A DNA stretch of 64,000 nucleotides from CAVYBY01 sp963766935 (GTDB lineage: Bacteria; Actinomycetota; UBA4738; HRBIN12). Both the position numbers and the translations under genes were made by a program. Shown one piece after another: positions 53,708 to 62,070 of this stretch. How positions within the stretch are numbered: the first letter of the stretch is position 1; each line of letters opens with the position of its first letter. The DNA lies in NCBI GenBank assembly GCA_963766935.1, contig CAVYBY010000007.1, positions 124,001 to 188,000 on the forward strand. The letters run 5' to 3'. The notes below the pieces were generated by a model. The model had not been told where the DNA came from, did not search any database, and saw nothing but the letters and a program-made list of their open reading frames with translations.

Positions 53708-54705
53708 GTGCGAGCCGTCGCGCTGACGGCGCCGGGCCGGCTCGAGGCCGCAGACGCGCCCGAGCCCGTTCCCGCCGAGGGCGAATCGGTCGTGGCGGTC
53801 CGCGCCGTCGGCATCTGCGGCTCCGACCTGCGGATCTTCGACGGCCGGATCCACGGTCGAGGTACCCGCGCGTCATGGGCCACGAGATCGTCGGCGACGT
53901 GCTCGACGGCCCCGGCGCGGGCCGCTCGGTCCTCGTCGACCCCACGGTCTCCTGCGGACGGTGCGACCTCTGCCGGCGGGGCCGGGAGAACCTCTGCGAG
54001 TCGGGGTGGCTGCTCGGCCGCGACCGCGACGGGGGGCTGAGCGAACGGATCGCCGTACCCACGGCGAACCTCTACGAGGTGCCGGCGGGACTCGACCCCG
54101 GTTCGGCCACGCTGCTCCAGGTGCTGACGACGTGCGTGCACGCGCAGTCGATGTGCGCGGTCGCGCCCGGCGAGCCGGCGATCGTGGTCGGCGCGGGCGT
54201 GACCGGCCTGCTTCATCTCCAGCTCGCGAAGGCGGCCGGAGCTCACCCCCTCGTCTGCGTCTCGCGGAGCGAGTGGAAGCTGGATCTCGCCGCCAGTCTC
54301 GGCGCCGACACGACCGTACGGGCGACCGGCGACGACGCCATCGAGCGAGCCCGCGACGCGACCGGGGGAGGAGCGGAGCTGGTGATCGAGTGCGCCGGCA
54401 CCGTGGAGACGCTTGCCTTCGCGGTGGGAGCGTCGAGGACGGGCGGACGAGTGCTCGCGTTCGGCACGATCGCCTCGACCGAGGGCCGGTTTCCGTTCTA
54501 CGACCTGTACCACAAGGAGCTGGTGCTCACGAGCCCGCGCGCGGCACGGCCCGCCGACTTCCCGGCGGCGATCGAGGCCGTCCGGTCCGGCGGCGTGCGG
54601 TTCGACGGCTTCGTGACACACCGATTCCCACTCGCCGAATCCGCCGCCGCGGTCGGAGTCGCCGGCGGCCCGGACGCGCTCAAGGTCGTGGTGGAGGTCT
54701 CCTAG
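53708..54705 (+). pseudogene. Zinc-dependent alcohol dehydrogenase 1 (MDR), one frameshift
   Basis: Medium-chain dehydrogenase/reductase. Catalytic zinc residues in VGICGSDLRIF and VMGHEIVGDV, the four structural zinc cysteines in SCGRCDLCRRGRENLC, and the nucleotide motif VVGAGVTGLLHLQLA are present. It resembles threonine/sorbitol dehydrogenase-like enzymes. One frame change near 53868 separates the first 54 residues (ending DGRIHGRG) from the rest (starting near PRVMGHE). GGAGG five bases upstream supports GTG at 53708. Its TAG is immediately followed by the GTG of the next dehydrogenase. Confidence 0.83.
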
Positions 54706-55749
54706 GTGCGCGCCATGGCGGTCACGGCCTACGGCGAGCCGCTGGAGCCGATCGAGCTGGCGGAGCCCGACGTGCCGGACGGGTACGCCCTGATCCAGGT
54801 GGAAACCTGCGGCGTGTGCTTCAGCGACGTGAAGACCTCGCGCGGACGGATGCCGTTCAGCGACGACCTCCGCCTGCCGCACGTCCCCGGCCACGAGATC
54901 TTCGGTCGCGTGCTGGGGACGAACCCGGCCGGGCTCTTGCCGGAGGGCGAGCGAGTGGTCGTGCACCACTACTGGCCGTGCGGCCGGTGCCCGAGCTGCC
55001 TTCGCGGCGACGAGACGCTCTGCTCCGACCTTGCCGGGTGGGTCGGGTTCACCTCGCACGGCGGGTTCCGTGAGCGGCTCGCGGCGCCGGTCGACCGGCT
55101 GCTGCCCGTTCCCGAAGGCATAGAAGCTTCGGCGGCGGCGGTGATGACCTGCGCCCTGGGCACCGCCGTCCGATCGGTGCTCGTTCGCGGCGGCGTCCGG
55201 TCCGGCGACCGGGTCGCGATCCTCGGGCTGGGGGGTGTGGGCATCCACGCGGCCCAGGTCGCGCGAGCGGCGGGCGCGCAGGTGACGGGCATCGACGTGA
55301 GCGAGGTGGCCCTGGGCGCCGCGCGCTCGCTCGGCCTCGAGGCGCACCGGAGCGCGGACGATCTCCCGGGCGCCCGAGAAGACGCCGGCGCCGGGGAGAC
55401 CGACGTGGTCATCGACACGGTCGGGCGCAACGAGACACTCGCGCTCGCGGCCCGGCTCGTCCGGCCGGGCGGACGAGTTGTCGGGGTCGGCTACCTTGCG
55501 GACACCGCGCTCGTCGTCGCGACCGCGCGGCTGGTGCTCGGCGAGCTGGCCTTCGTCGGCTCTCGCTTCGCGCGCCGAAGCGACCTGGAACGAGGGATCG
55601 ACCTAGTCGCCTCGGGCGCCGTCCGCCCGGTCGTCGGGCTCGTCCGCCCCCTCGAAGACGTCAACGACGTGTTCGAGGCGCTCGAACGTGGGGAGGTCGC
55701 CGGCCGGGCCGTGCTGGACGTCGAGAGGCTCGGTGTCGTCCCGGCCTGA
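54706..55749 (+). CDS. Zinc-dependent alcohol dehydrogenase 2 (MDR)
   Basis: A 347-residue intact medium-chain dehydrogenase. Catalytic zinc residues C38 (CGVCFSDV), H63 and E64 (PGHEIFG), structural cysteines in WPCGRCPSCLRGDETLC, and the Rossmann motif LGLGGVGIHAAQVA. Starts GTG directly at the stop of the first dehydrogenase. Two different MDR enzymes in a row suggest successive oxidations or alternative stereochemistry in one pathway. Tail-to-tail with the D-2-hydroxyacid dehydrogenase gene, six bases apart. Confidence 0.92.
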   Translation: MRAMAVTAYGEPLEPIELAEPDVPDGYALIQVETCGVCFSDVKTSRGRMPFSDDLRLPHVPGHEIFGRVLGTNPAGLLPEGERVVVHHYWPCGRCPSCLRGDETLCSDLAGWVGFTSHGGFRERLAAPVDRLLPVPEGIEASAAAVMTCALGTAVRSVLVRGGVRSGDRVAILGLGGVGIHAAQVARAAGAQVTGIDVSEVALGAARSLGLEAHRSADDLPGAREDAGAGETDVVIDTVGRNETLALAARLVRPGGRVVGVGYLADTALVVATARLVLGELAFVGSRFARRSDLERGIDLVASGAVRPVVGLVRPLEDVNDVFEALERGEVAGRAVLDVERLGVVPA

Positions 55750-55755
55750 CCGGGC

Positions 55756-56745
55756 CTACGTGAGACCGAGCTCGGCGGCGTTGACCGCGTACGGCGGACG
55801 GGCGCCGGACAGCGCGACGACGACCTGCTCCGCGGCCTTGCGCTGGAGCTCGGCGATCGACTCCTCGCTGTAGAAAGCCGCGTGCGGCGTGATCACGACG
55901 TCGTTGCGGTGGATGAGCGGGTCGTCGGGCGCGGGCGGCTCCGTCTCGAGCACGTCGAGGCCGACGCCGCCGAGGGGGCCGCCCACGAGCGCCTCCAGGA
56001 CGGCGGCGGTGTCGACGAGCGGCCCGCGCGAGGTGTTGACGAGGATCGCGCCCGGGCGCATGCGCCCCAGCTCCGCGGCGCCGATCAGATGCCGATTGTC
56101 CTCGGTGAGCGGTGCGTGAAGCGAGACGACGTCGGCCTCCGAGAGCAGGTCCTCGAGCGAGCGCGACTCGACACCGGCTTGCGCCATGGCCTCGGCCGGG
56201 ACGAACGGGTCGGTGGCGACGACCCGGTAGCCAATGGCCGCGGCCTTCTCCGCCAGGCGCCGGGCGATCCGCCCGAAGCCGACGAGGCCGAGGGTCCGGC
56301 CGCGGATCCGGTGCAACGGCTTCGCCTCGGTCGGCGACCACGCCCCCTGGCGCACGGCGGCGTCGAGGCGCGTGATCCCGCGCGCGAGCGTGAGGATCAG
56401 CGAGAGCGCGTGATCGGAGACCTCGTCGATGCAGTAGTCGGGCACGTTGGTCACGACGATCCCGCGCGCGGTCGCCTCCGGGAGGTCGATCGTGTCGAGC
56501 CCGATGCCGTAGCGCGCGATCACCCGGCATCCTTCCAGCGAGCGGATGACCTCCGCCGGCATCGGCGCGTAGCAGTTCAAGACGCCGGCCGCGCCGGCCG
56601 TGCGCGCACGGACCTCCTCCGGCGTCCGCGCGTCGCCGTCGTAGCGAAGCTCGTACCCGGCCTCGGCGAGCAGAGCCCGTTCGACGTCGAGGTTCGGGAA
56701 GACGTGGTCGGTCACCGCGACGACGCCGCCCGGAGCCGCGCTCAT
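55756..56745 (-). CDS. D-isomer-specific 2-hydroxyacid dehydrogenase (phosphoglycerate dehydrogenase-like)
   Basis: A 329-residue NAD-dependent enzyme. The Rossmann motif LGLVGFGRIARRLAEKA, the catalytic Arg in VNTSRGPLVD, Glu in LETEPP and His in TPHAAFYSEES are all present. The early segment IARYGIGLDTIDLPEATARG is typical of the SerA/CtBP-like group. It reduces a 2-keto acid to a D-2-hydroxyacid or the reverse. The ATG overlaps the stop of the PEP-synthase-like gene by four bases, so it is the coupled last gene of a four-gene reverse unit. Confidence 0.92.
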   Translation of the reverse strand: MSAAPGGVVAVTDHVFPNLDVERALLAEAGYELRYDGDARTPEEVRARTAGAAGVLNCYAPMPAEVIRSLEGCRVIARYGIGLDTIDLPEATARGIVVTNVPDYCIDEVSDHALSLILTLARGITRLDAAVRQGAWSPTEAKPLHRIRGRTLGLVGFGRIARRLAEKAAAIGYRVVATDPFVPAEAMAQAGVESRSLEDLLSEADVVSLHAPLTEDNRHLIGAAELGRMRPGAILVNTSRGPLVDTAAVLEALVGGPLGGVGLDVLETEPPAPDDPLIHRNDVVITPHAAFYSEESIAELQRKAAEQVVVALSGARPPYAVNAAELGLT

Positions 56746-58418
56746 GCGCTCGCCCCGCGGCGAACGGGAGTCGCCTCGTCCCACACCCAGACCGATCCCT
56801 CGTCGCCGTCGACGGTCACGAGGGTTCCGGGCGCCACCCCGGTCAGGTCCACGCCCGCGACGGCGGGAACGCCGAGCGAGCGAGCCACTTCGAACAGGTG
56901 CGCCCCGAGCCCGCCCCGCACCGAGACGACCCCGGCCGCCCCCCAGAGCAGCGGCGCCGCGTGAGGGACCGGATCGGTGAGCGCCAGCACCCGCCGGGGG
57001 ACCCACGACGGCGAGCCGGCCCTGCCGACGACGAGCCGGCCGGCGCCGCCGCCCGGCGAAGCGGCGGATCCCCGCACCTCGCGGCCGGCGCCCTCGATCA
57101 CCCGGCGGACGAAGGGCTCCCACCGGTCCGGGCCGAGGCGGATCGGCGGCGGAACGTCGGACCAGACCGCCCGATCCAGCTCCTCGGGCGAGATGCGCCA
57201 GATCAGGTCGCGGTGCGGCAGCCGGCCGTCGCGGACGAACGCGTCGGCCATGCCACCAAGCAGCCCGAGCAGCCGCCGGGCGTCCGCGCGGTCGACCGGA
57301 CGGAGCGAGGCGAGCTGTTCGAGCCCGCGCCCGGTCCCGTCCCCGAGCACGGAACGAACGGCATCGGCGGCGCGGCGAGCCGCGGCGCGCGGCTCGATGG
57401 GAGCGCCGGAAAAAGACCAGGCCTGTGCGGTCAGGCGCCGGGCCAGCTCGAGCAACTCGGCGTGGACTGCGCGGGGATCGTCGACCTCGATCGCCGGGAC
57501 CACCGGGATCTCCGAGGAGCCGGACCACGCGAGCACGAATGCCTCCCCGAGCGGAGCGGGGAACCTGGAGGCGGCGCGCGCGAGGGTCTCGGCGGCCGCG
57601 TCAGGCACGCCTGCGCTCGGCCGGCGAGCGGATCGCGCGGCCTCGATCCCGGCGGGGCGCGTCTGGAGCACCACCGGCCCATCTGCCGCCGCTCCCCATT
57701 CGATCGTCTGATGACCGGTCTCGCGCGCGACGGCGGCGGCGAGCGCGGCGACGCGCACGGCCATCTCCGCCCTCCCGGCGTCGGCGACGCCGGCGACGAC
57801 CCCGTCCGCCGAGACCTCGAGCCGGCCCCCCGACGCCCCACCGCCGGCAAGGCCGGCCGGACCACAGGGGGCAAGGGCGACGACCGTGCTCCCGTCCGGA
57901 CGGCGCGAAGCCGTCCCACCCGTCTCGAACGCCACCCAGGGCTGGACCAGGACCGCGATGCCGGCCGACTCGGGCAAGGTTCCCATCCGATCGGCACGAG
58001 CCACGACGTCCCGCGTGAACGCCGACGCCCAGCAGCCGAGCACGGCCGCGGCCAGATCCTTCTCCGTCACCTCGTGATACGTCGCGAAGGCCCCGGACCA
58101 CCGCGCGTCGTCGTCGAACGAGGTCGAGGACCGCACGATGACGCTCCCGCCGAGCTCGTCCGTCGCTCGCGCGAGCTCCGCGAGGAGATCCGCGTCGAGC
58201 CTCAGACCGGCGACGGCGAGGCAGGCGGCCGCGGGACCGGATCGCGCCAGGGCGGCCGACCCCGCCGCCGCCGCGTCACCAGCCTCCCCGGAGGGCAGCA
58301 CCCATCCGGGAAGCACGGGCAAGCCGGCGGCGCGCGCACGGGCCAGACCGGCGGCCTTGGCGCCGGCCGTGCCCTCGTCGCGGGCGCGCGGGTCCTCGAG
58401 CGAGACGAGCCGTCGCAC
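56742..58418 (-). CDS. PEP-synthase/dikinase-like protein without the PEP-binding barrel
   Basis: A 558-residue protein with two recognisable ends. The N-terminal PPDK-type ATP-grasp shows AGAKAAGLARARAAGLPVLPG (split by a loop Gly/Lys pattern) and VIVRSSTSFDDDARWSGAF. The C-terminal phosphohistidine domain shows SVRGGLGAHLFEVARSLGVP with the phosphoryl-carrying His at about 507. The pyruvate/PEP TIM barrel of PpsA or PPDK is missing; instead there is a middle region (about 300-440) that I do not recognise. That layout is like rifampin phosphotransferase and phenylphosphate synthase, in which ATP phosphorylates an organic substrate. It starts GTG right at the stop of M24 enzyme 2. Probably activates the pathway substrate, but this is inference. 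Confidence 0.8.
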   Translation of the reverse strand: MRRLVSLEDPRARDEGTAGAKAAGLARARAAGLPVLPGWVLPSGEAGDAAAAGSAALARSGPAAACLAVAGLRLDADLLAELARATDELGGSVIVRSSTSFDDDARWSGAFATYHEVTEKDLAAAVLGCWASAFTRDVVARADRMGTLPESAGIAVLVQPWVAFETGGTASRRPDGSTVVALAPCGPAGLAGGGASGGRLEVSADGVVAGVADAGRAEMAVRVAALAAAVARETGHQTIEWGAAADGPVVLQTRPAGIEAARSARRPSAGVPDAAAETLARAASRFPAPLGEAFVLAWSGSSEIPVVPAIEVDDPRAVHAELLELARRLTAQAWSFSGAPIEPRAAARRAADAVRSVLGDGTGRGLEQLASLRPVDRADARRLLGLLGGMADAFVRDGRLPHRDLIWRISPEELDRAVWSDVPPPIRLGPDRWEPFVRRVIEGAGREVRGSAASPGGGAGRLVVGRAGSPSWVPRRVLALTDPVPHAAPLLWGAAGVVSVRGGLGAHLFEVARSLGVPAVAGVDLTGVAPGTLVTVDGDEGSVWVWDEATPVRRGASA

Positions 58419-59658
58419 TCAGTCGACCACGGTGATCTCGTCGATCGGGAACGAGGTGATCAGCTCGTGCCCGTCGTCGGTGACGACCAGCATCTCCTCC
58501 AGGCGCACGCCGAACTCGTGCACCTTGCCGTGCTGGGTCTCGAGCGCGAACACCATCCCGGGCTGGATCTCGACCGGGTGGTCGAGCGACCAGATCCGGG
58601 AGATGACCGGCTGGTCGTACTGCGCGAGCCCGAGGCCGTGCCCCCACAGGTTCGCGGCGGCCTCGTCTTCGTCCGCGTATCCCCACGCCTCCTGTGCCGA
58701 GGGCCACTTCGAGGCGATGTCGGCCGTCGTGACTCCTGGGCGCACGGCGTCGATCGAGTCGCGGAGCCACTTGAGCGCGATGTCGTAGTACTGCTTCATC
58801 TCCTCGGTCGGCCGGCCACCGACGCAGTACGTGCGGTAGACGCAGGACTTGAAGCCGTTCCACGTCAGGGCGGCGATGTCGATGATGACGAGCTCGCCCG
58901 GCCGGATGATCCGGTCGGAGAAGTTCCGCCAGTTGGGCCACGCGTTCGGGCCGGACGAAACGATCACGTCCTCGACGTCCTCGACGCCGGGGATGTTGTA
59001 GAGGTACTCGAAGCCGAACGCGGCCACCTGGTTCTCGGTCATGCCCGGCCGCAGGAACTGGGACAGCTCGTAGTGCATCCCGTCGCAGATGGCGCCGACG
59101 ATCCGCAGACCGTTCTGCTCGTCGGGGCTCTTGATCGAGCGGGCCTCCATCATCGGCGTCATGCCGTCGGTCCAGGAGATCCCGGCCGACTCGAACGCCC
59201 GGATCATGTTGATGTCGATGAAGTCCACGCCGAGCGGCTTGTCCTTCACGCCGGCGTCCTCAAGATCCTGCAGGAGGGCCTTCGTGAACTTCTCGACCTG
59301 CATCGCCGACGCTCCGCCGGCGGCACCCTTGATCCACGCGAACGAGTGGCGGACGTTCGCCGGCGGGATCCACGGCGAGTTCTTGAGGATGTGGATCCCG
59401 ATGTCGCCCTGCTCGTACAGGATCGGGTCCTTGCCCTCGCACAGGACCGCGTAGCGAAGGCCCGGCTTCAGGCGGTTCCACCCCGGGCGTGAGCGTCGAC
59501 GTCACGTAGCGGACGTTCTCGTCGTACATCAGCAGCATCGCGCCCAGGCCGTGGCGCTTCATCGCCGCCTGGGCCCGCTCCAGCCGATAGTCGCGGACCC
59601 TCGCCCAGTTGATGCCTTCCTTCCACTCGAGACTCGCGTAGCCGAAGGTCTCCTTCAT
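58419..59658 (-). pseudogene. M24-family (creatinase-fold) enzyme 2 with altered metal site, one frameshift
   Basis: Pita-bread-fold protein of about 412 residues, only loosely similar to M24 enzyme 1. AAGGAGG supports ATG at 59658. One frame change at a CCCC run (59481-59484) disappears if one C is removed, giving LTPGWNRLKPGLRYAV, so it is surely a one-base error. In the catalytic domain the first Asp (VIIDIAAL), the His (WGHGLGL) and both Glu (FALETQ, VRLEEM) are kept, but the second Asp ligand is replaced by Cys (GFKSCVYRT, codon at 58842-58844). Loss of a metal ligand recalls creatinase and other non-peptidase members. Activity unknown. Confidence 0.83.
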
Positions 59659-59692
59659 CCTTTTCCTCCTTTGGCCTCCCCTGGACCCGGCC

Positions 59693-60910
59693 CTAGCCGG
59701 TGATGCCGTCGACGATCGCCGCGAACGCGTCGTCGTCGATCAGGCCCTTCGTGGCGATCGACCGCTCCTTGACCTCGAGCAGGATCGCCTCCATCTGCTC
59801 CGGCGTCGCGCTCCGGCCGACCCGCTCCAGGCCGCCGGCGATCGAGTCGAGCCCGGAGCCCTTGCCCAGCACGAGCTTCGGGGCGGGCTGCCCGACCAGC
59901 TCGGGCCGGTACGGGAACGACTCCGTGAGCTCGTCCCCGACGTTTCGCACCCAGGTGCTGATGATCCCGGACTCGACGTTGTACAGACGCTCGCCGACGA
60001 CCGGCCGGTTCGACGGCTGCTCGACCCCGGCGATCTCCATGACGAGCTTGGACAGCTCGAAGAACCGCTCGGTGTGGATCCCGGTGTCGAGCCCGTACAT
60101 CGTCAGCAGCGCGAGGACGGTCTCCTCCATCGGCGTGTTGCCCGCGCGCTCGCCGATTCCGGTGACGGTCGTCTGCACCACCTCGACCCCTTCGGCGACG
60201 GCGATCAGCGTGTTGGCCACGCCGAGCCCGAAGTCCATGTGGAAGTGGGTCTCGAGCGGCACGCCGAGCCGCTCCCTCGTCTGGCGGACGAACATCCGCA
60301 CGCCGTGGGGCGACAGGACGCCGAACGTGTCCACCAGGCCGATGGCATCGACGTGGCCGTCGGTCGCGACCTTCTCGAGCAGATCGAGGTACTCGACGAG
60401 CCCGGCGCGCGTGGCGTCGATCGGGAAGAACGAGACCTTGAGTCCCAGCTCGTGAGCGAGGCTCGTCGCCTCGACCGACGCGTCGATCGCGCGCTGCACC
60501 GGCCATCGGTAGGCCTTCTCGACGAGGTGGTGGCTGGAGGGGATCTCCATGACGACGCCCTCGACGCCGCAGTCCGCGGCGCGCTTGACGTCGTCGGTCA
60601 TGCACCGGCTGAACGCGTAGATCTTCGACGGCAGGCCCATCGCCACCATCTCGCGGACCGCCTGGTCGTCGGCGGCCGAGACCGCCGGCAGGCCGGCTTC
60701 GATTCGGTGGACGCCCGCTTCTGCGAGAGCCTCGGCGATCCGGAGCTTGTCGTCCTTCGTGAACACGACGCCGGCCTGCTGCTCCCCGTCGCGCAGCGTC
60801 ACGTCGTGGACCTGGACGGTGGCCGGCAGGCTCAGGTCCGCGCGAATCTCGGGAAGGAAGTTCCAGGGGCTCGTGAACCAGCGATCGGTGTGCCAGGGCT
60901 CCTCGGGCAC
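59693..60910 (-). CDS. HMGL-like / DRE-TIM acyl-lyase or synthase (homocitrate synthase-like)
   Basis: A 405-residue DRE-TIM metallolyase-family enzyme. Signature VTLRDGEQQAG, then THFHMDFGLGVANTL (the HxH metal pair) and TGIGERAGNTPMEE, as in isopropylmalate/homocitrate synthases, with a C-terminal helical part. These enzymes form or break a C-C bond next to a carboxylate, mostly with acetyl-CoA. It is not leuA in context. I choose GTG at 60910 since AGGAGG lies six bases upstream; an ATG at 60946 would add 12 residues. First gene of a four-gene unit (with M24 enzyme 2, PEP-like protein, D-2-hydroxyacid dehydrogenase), divergent from the ureohydrolase. Confidence 0.88.
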   Translation of the reverse strand: MPEEPWHTDRWFTSPWNFLPEIRADLSLPATVQVHDVTLRDGEQQAGVVFTKDDKLRIAEALAEAGVHRIEAGLPAVSAADDQAVREMVAMGLPSKIYAFSRCMTDDVKRAADCGVEGVVMEIPSSHHLVEKAYRWPVQRAIDASVEATSLAHELGLKVSFFPIDATRAGLVEYLDLLEKVATDGHVDAIGLVDTFGVLSPHGVRMFVRQTRERLGVPLETHFHMDFGLGVANTLIAVAEGVEVVQTTVTGIGERAGNTPMEETVLALLTMYGLDTGIHTERFFELSKLVMEIAGVEQPSNRPVVGERLYNVESGIISTWVRNVGDELTESFPYRPELVGQPAPKLVLGKGSGLDSIAGGLERVGRSATPEQMEAILLEVKERSIATKGLIDDDAFAAIVDGITG

Positions 60911-60940
60911 GCGTGTCCTCCTCGGCTCCGGTAGGCTGGA

Positions 60941-60960
60941 ATACATAACACATCATGTAT
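60941..60960. promoter_or_regulatory. Candidate operator D of catabolic regulon (ATACAT-N8-ATGTAT)
   Basis: An inverted repeat ATACAT (60941-60946) and ATGTAT (60955-60960) between the divergent HMGL-like and ureohydrolase genes. ATGTATGA here is an 8-mer shared with the reverse strand of site C. TAGGCT at 60932-60937 on the + strand could be a -10. Confidence 0.55.
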
Positions 60961-61037
60961 GACCGGCGCGGGGTGGCCTCTGACCAGGCATGCTGGTGCG
61001 AGCACAGACGCCGGATGGATACCGGAGGGAGGCTGCC

Positions 61038-61991
61038 GTGACCGAGCCCGTCGGGCCGATCGATCCGCTGGTGGTGCCTCGGTTCGCCGGGCGCTCGACG
61101 TTCGCGCGACTGCCGACGATCGAGGAGGTCGGCCGCGCCGATGTCGCCGTCGTCGGCATCCCGTTCGACGCCGGCACCTCCTACCGCCCGGGCGCCCGGT
61201 TCGGCCCGCTCGCCATCCGGCAGGCCTCACGCCTGTTGCGCGGCTATCACCCCGGGCTCGACGTGCAGCCGTTCGCCGTGCAGCAGGTGGCCGACGCCGG
61301 GGACATCGCCGTCACCCCGTTCGACATCCCCGAGGCGATCGCGCAGATCGAGGCCGGCGCGCGCGAGCTGCTGGGATCGGCCACGAAGATCGTCACGATC
61401 GGCGGCGACCACACGATCGCGCTCCCGCTGATGCGGGCCATCAAGGACGTGCACGGGCCGCTGTCGCTCCTGCATTTCGACGCCCACCTCGACACCTGGG
61501 ACGCTTACTTCGGTCAGGCCTACACGCACGGCACGCCGTTTCGCCGGGCGTGGGAGGAGGGGCTCCTTCTGGAGGAGACCTCGATGCACGTCGGAACGCG
61601 CGGGCCGATCTTCGAGCCGCAGGACCTCGCCGACGACGCGCGCTTCGGCTTCAAGATCCTCACGGCGATGGACGTCGCCGATCTCGGCGCGGCCGGCGCG
61701 GTCGAGCGCATCCGGACGCGGCTCGGGGACGGCCCCGTCTACATCTCGATCGACGTCGACGTGATGGACCCGGCGTTCACCCCGGGGACGGGGACGCCCG
61801 AGGCCGGCGGTCTGACGAGCCGGGAGATGCTCCAGATCCTGCGCGGGTTGCTCGGGGTGAATATCGTCGGCGCCGACGTGGTCGAAGTGAGCCCCCCGTA
61901 CGACCACGCGGAGCTGACCTCGATCGCCGCGTCGCACCTGACGTACGAGCTGATCTCGATCTTCGGTCGCGGAGCCACAGCGGGCTCCTGA
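61038..61991 (+). CDS. Agmatinase-family ureohydrolase (guanidino-compound hydrolase)
   Basis: A 317-residue arginase/agmatinase-fold enzyme with a complete dinuclear metal site: H125 in TIGGDHTIALP, D148, H150 and D152 in FDAHLDTWD, D239 and D241 in YISIDVDVMDPAF. It hydrolyses a guanidino (or formimino) group to an amine plus urea (or formamide). Active-site loops are not specific enough to say agmatine, guanidinobutyrate or another compound. GTG at 61038 is favoured because GGGAGG lies five bases upstream; ATG at 60990 would extend it by 16. It stands alone, divergent from the HMGL-like unit and next to operator D. Confidence 0.9.
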   Translation: MTEPVGPIDPLVVPRFAGRSTFARLPTIEEVGRADVAVVGIPFDAGTSYRPGARFGPLAIRQASRLLRGYHPGLDVQPFAVQQVADAGDIAVTPFDIPEAIAQIEAGARELLGSATKIVTIGGDHTIALPLMRAIKDVHGPLSLLHFDAHLDTWDAYFGQAYTHGTPFRRAWEEGLLLEETSMHVGTRGPIFEPQDLADDARFGFKILTAMDVADLGAAGAVERIRTRLGDGPVYISIDVDVMDPAFTPGTGTPEAGGLTSREMLQILRGLLGVNIVGADVVEVSPPYDHAELTSIAASHLTYELISIFGRGATAGS

Positions 61992-62040
61992 TCGGACCCC
62001 CGGAGCCTGAAAACGAAACCGCGGCGGCCCGCGCCCGCGC

Positions 62041-62046
62041 TAGGAT
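62041..62046 (+). promoter_or_regulatory. Possible -10 element (TAGGAT) for MBL-fold gene
   Basis: TAGGAT lies 24 bases before the GTG at 62071, with a purine-rich GAGGGGGG between them as ribosome site. Spacing is normal for a short-leader transcript. Confidence 0.4.
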
Positions 62047-62070
62047 TCGCGCGATCTGAGGGGGGCGCAG

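Noticed and set aside
59693..60910. leuA (2-isopropylmalate synthase) of leucine biosynthesis
   Set aside because: There are no leuBCD or ilv neighbours and the gene is co-linear with M24, PEP-like and D-2-hydroxyacid dehydrogenase genes.
43214..61991. Calling the catabolic region a mycofactocin or known creatinine operon
   Set aside because: No MftA-D partners, the creatininase has HFEN rather than the MftE-type motif, and neither M24 protein matches classical creatinase in its metal site or context.
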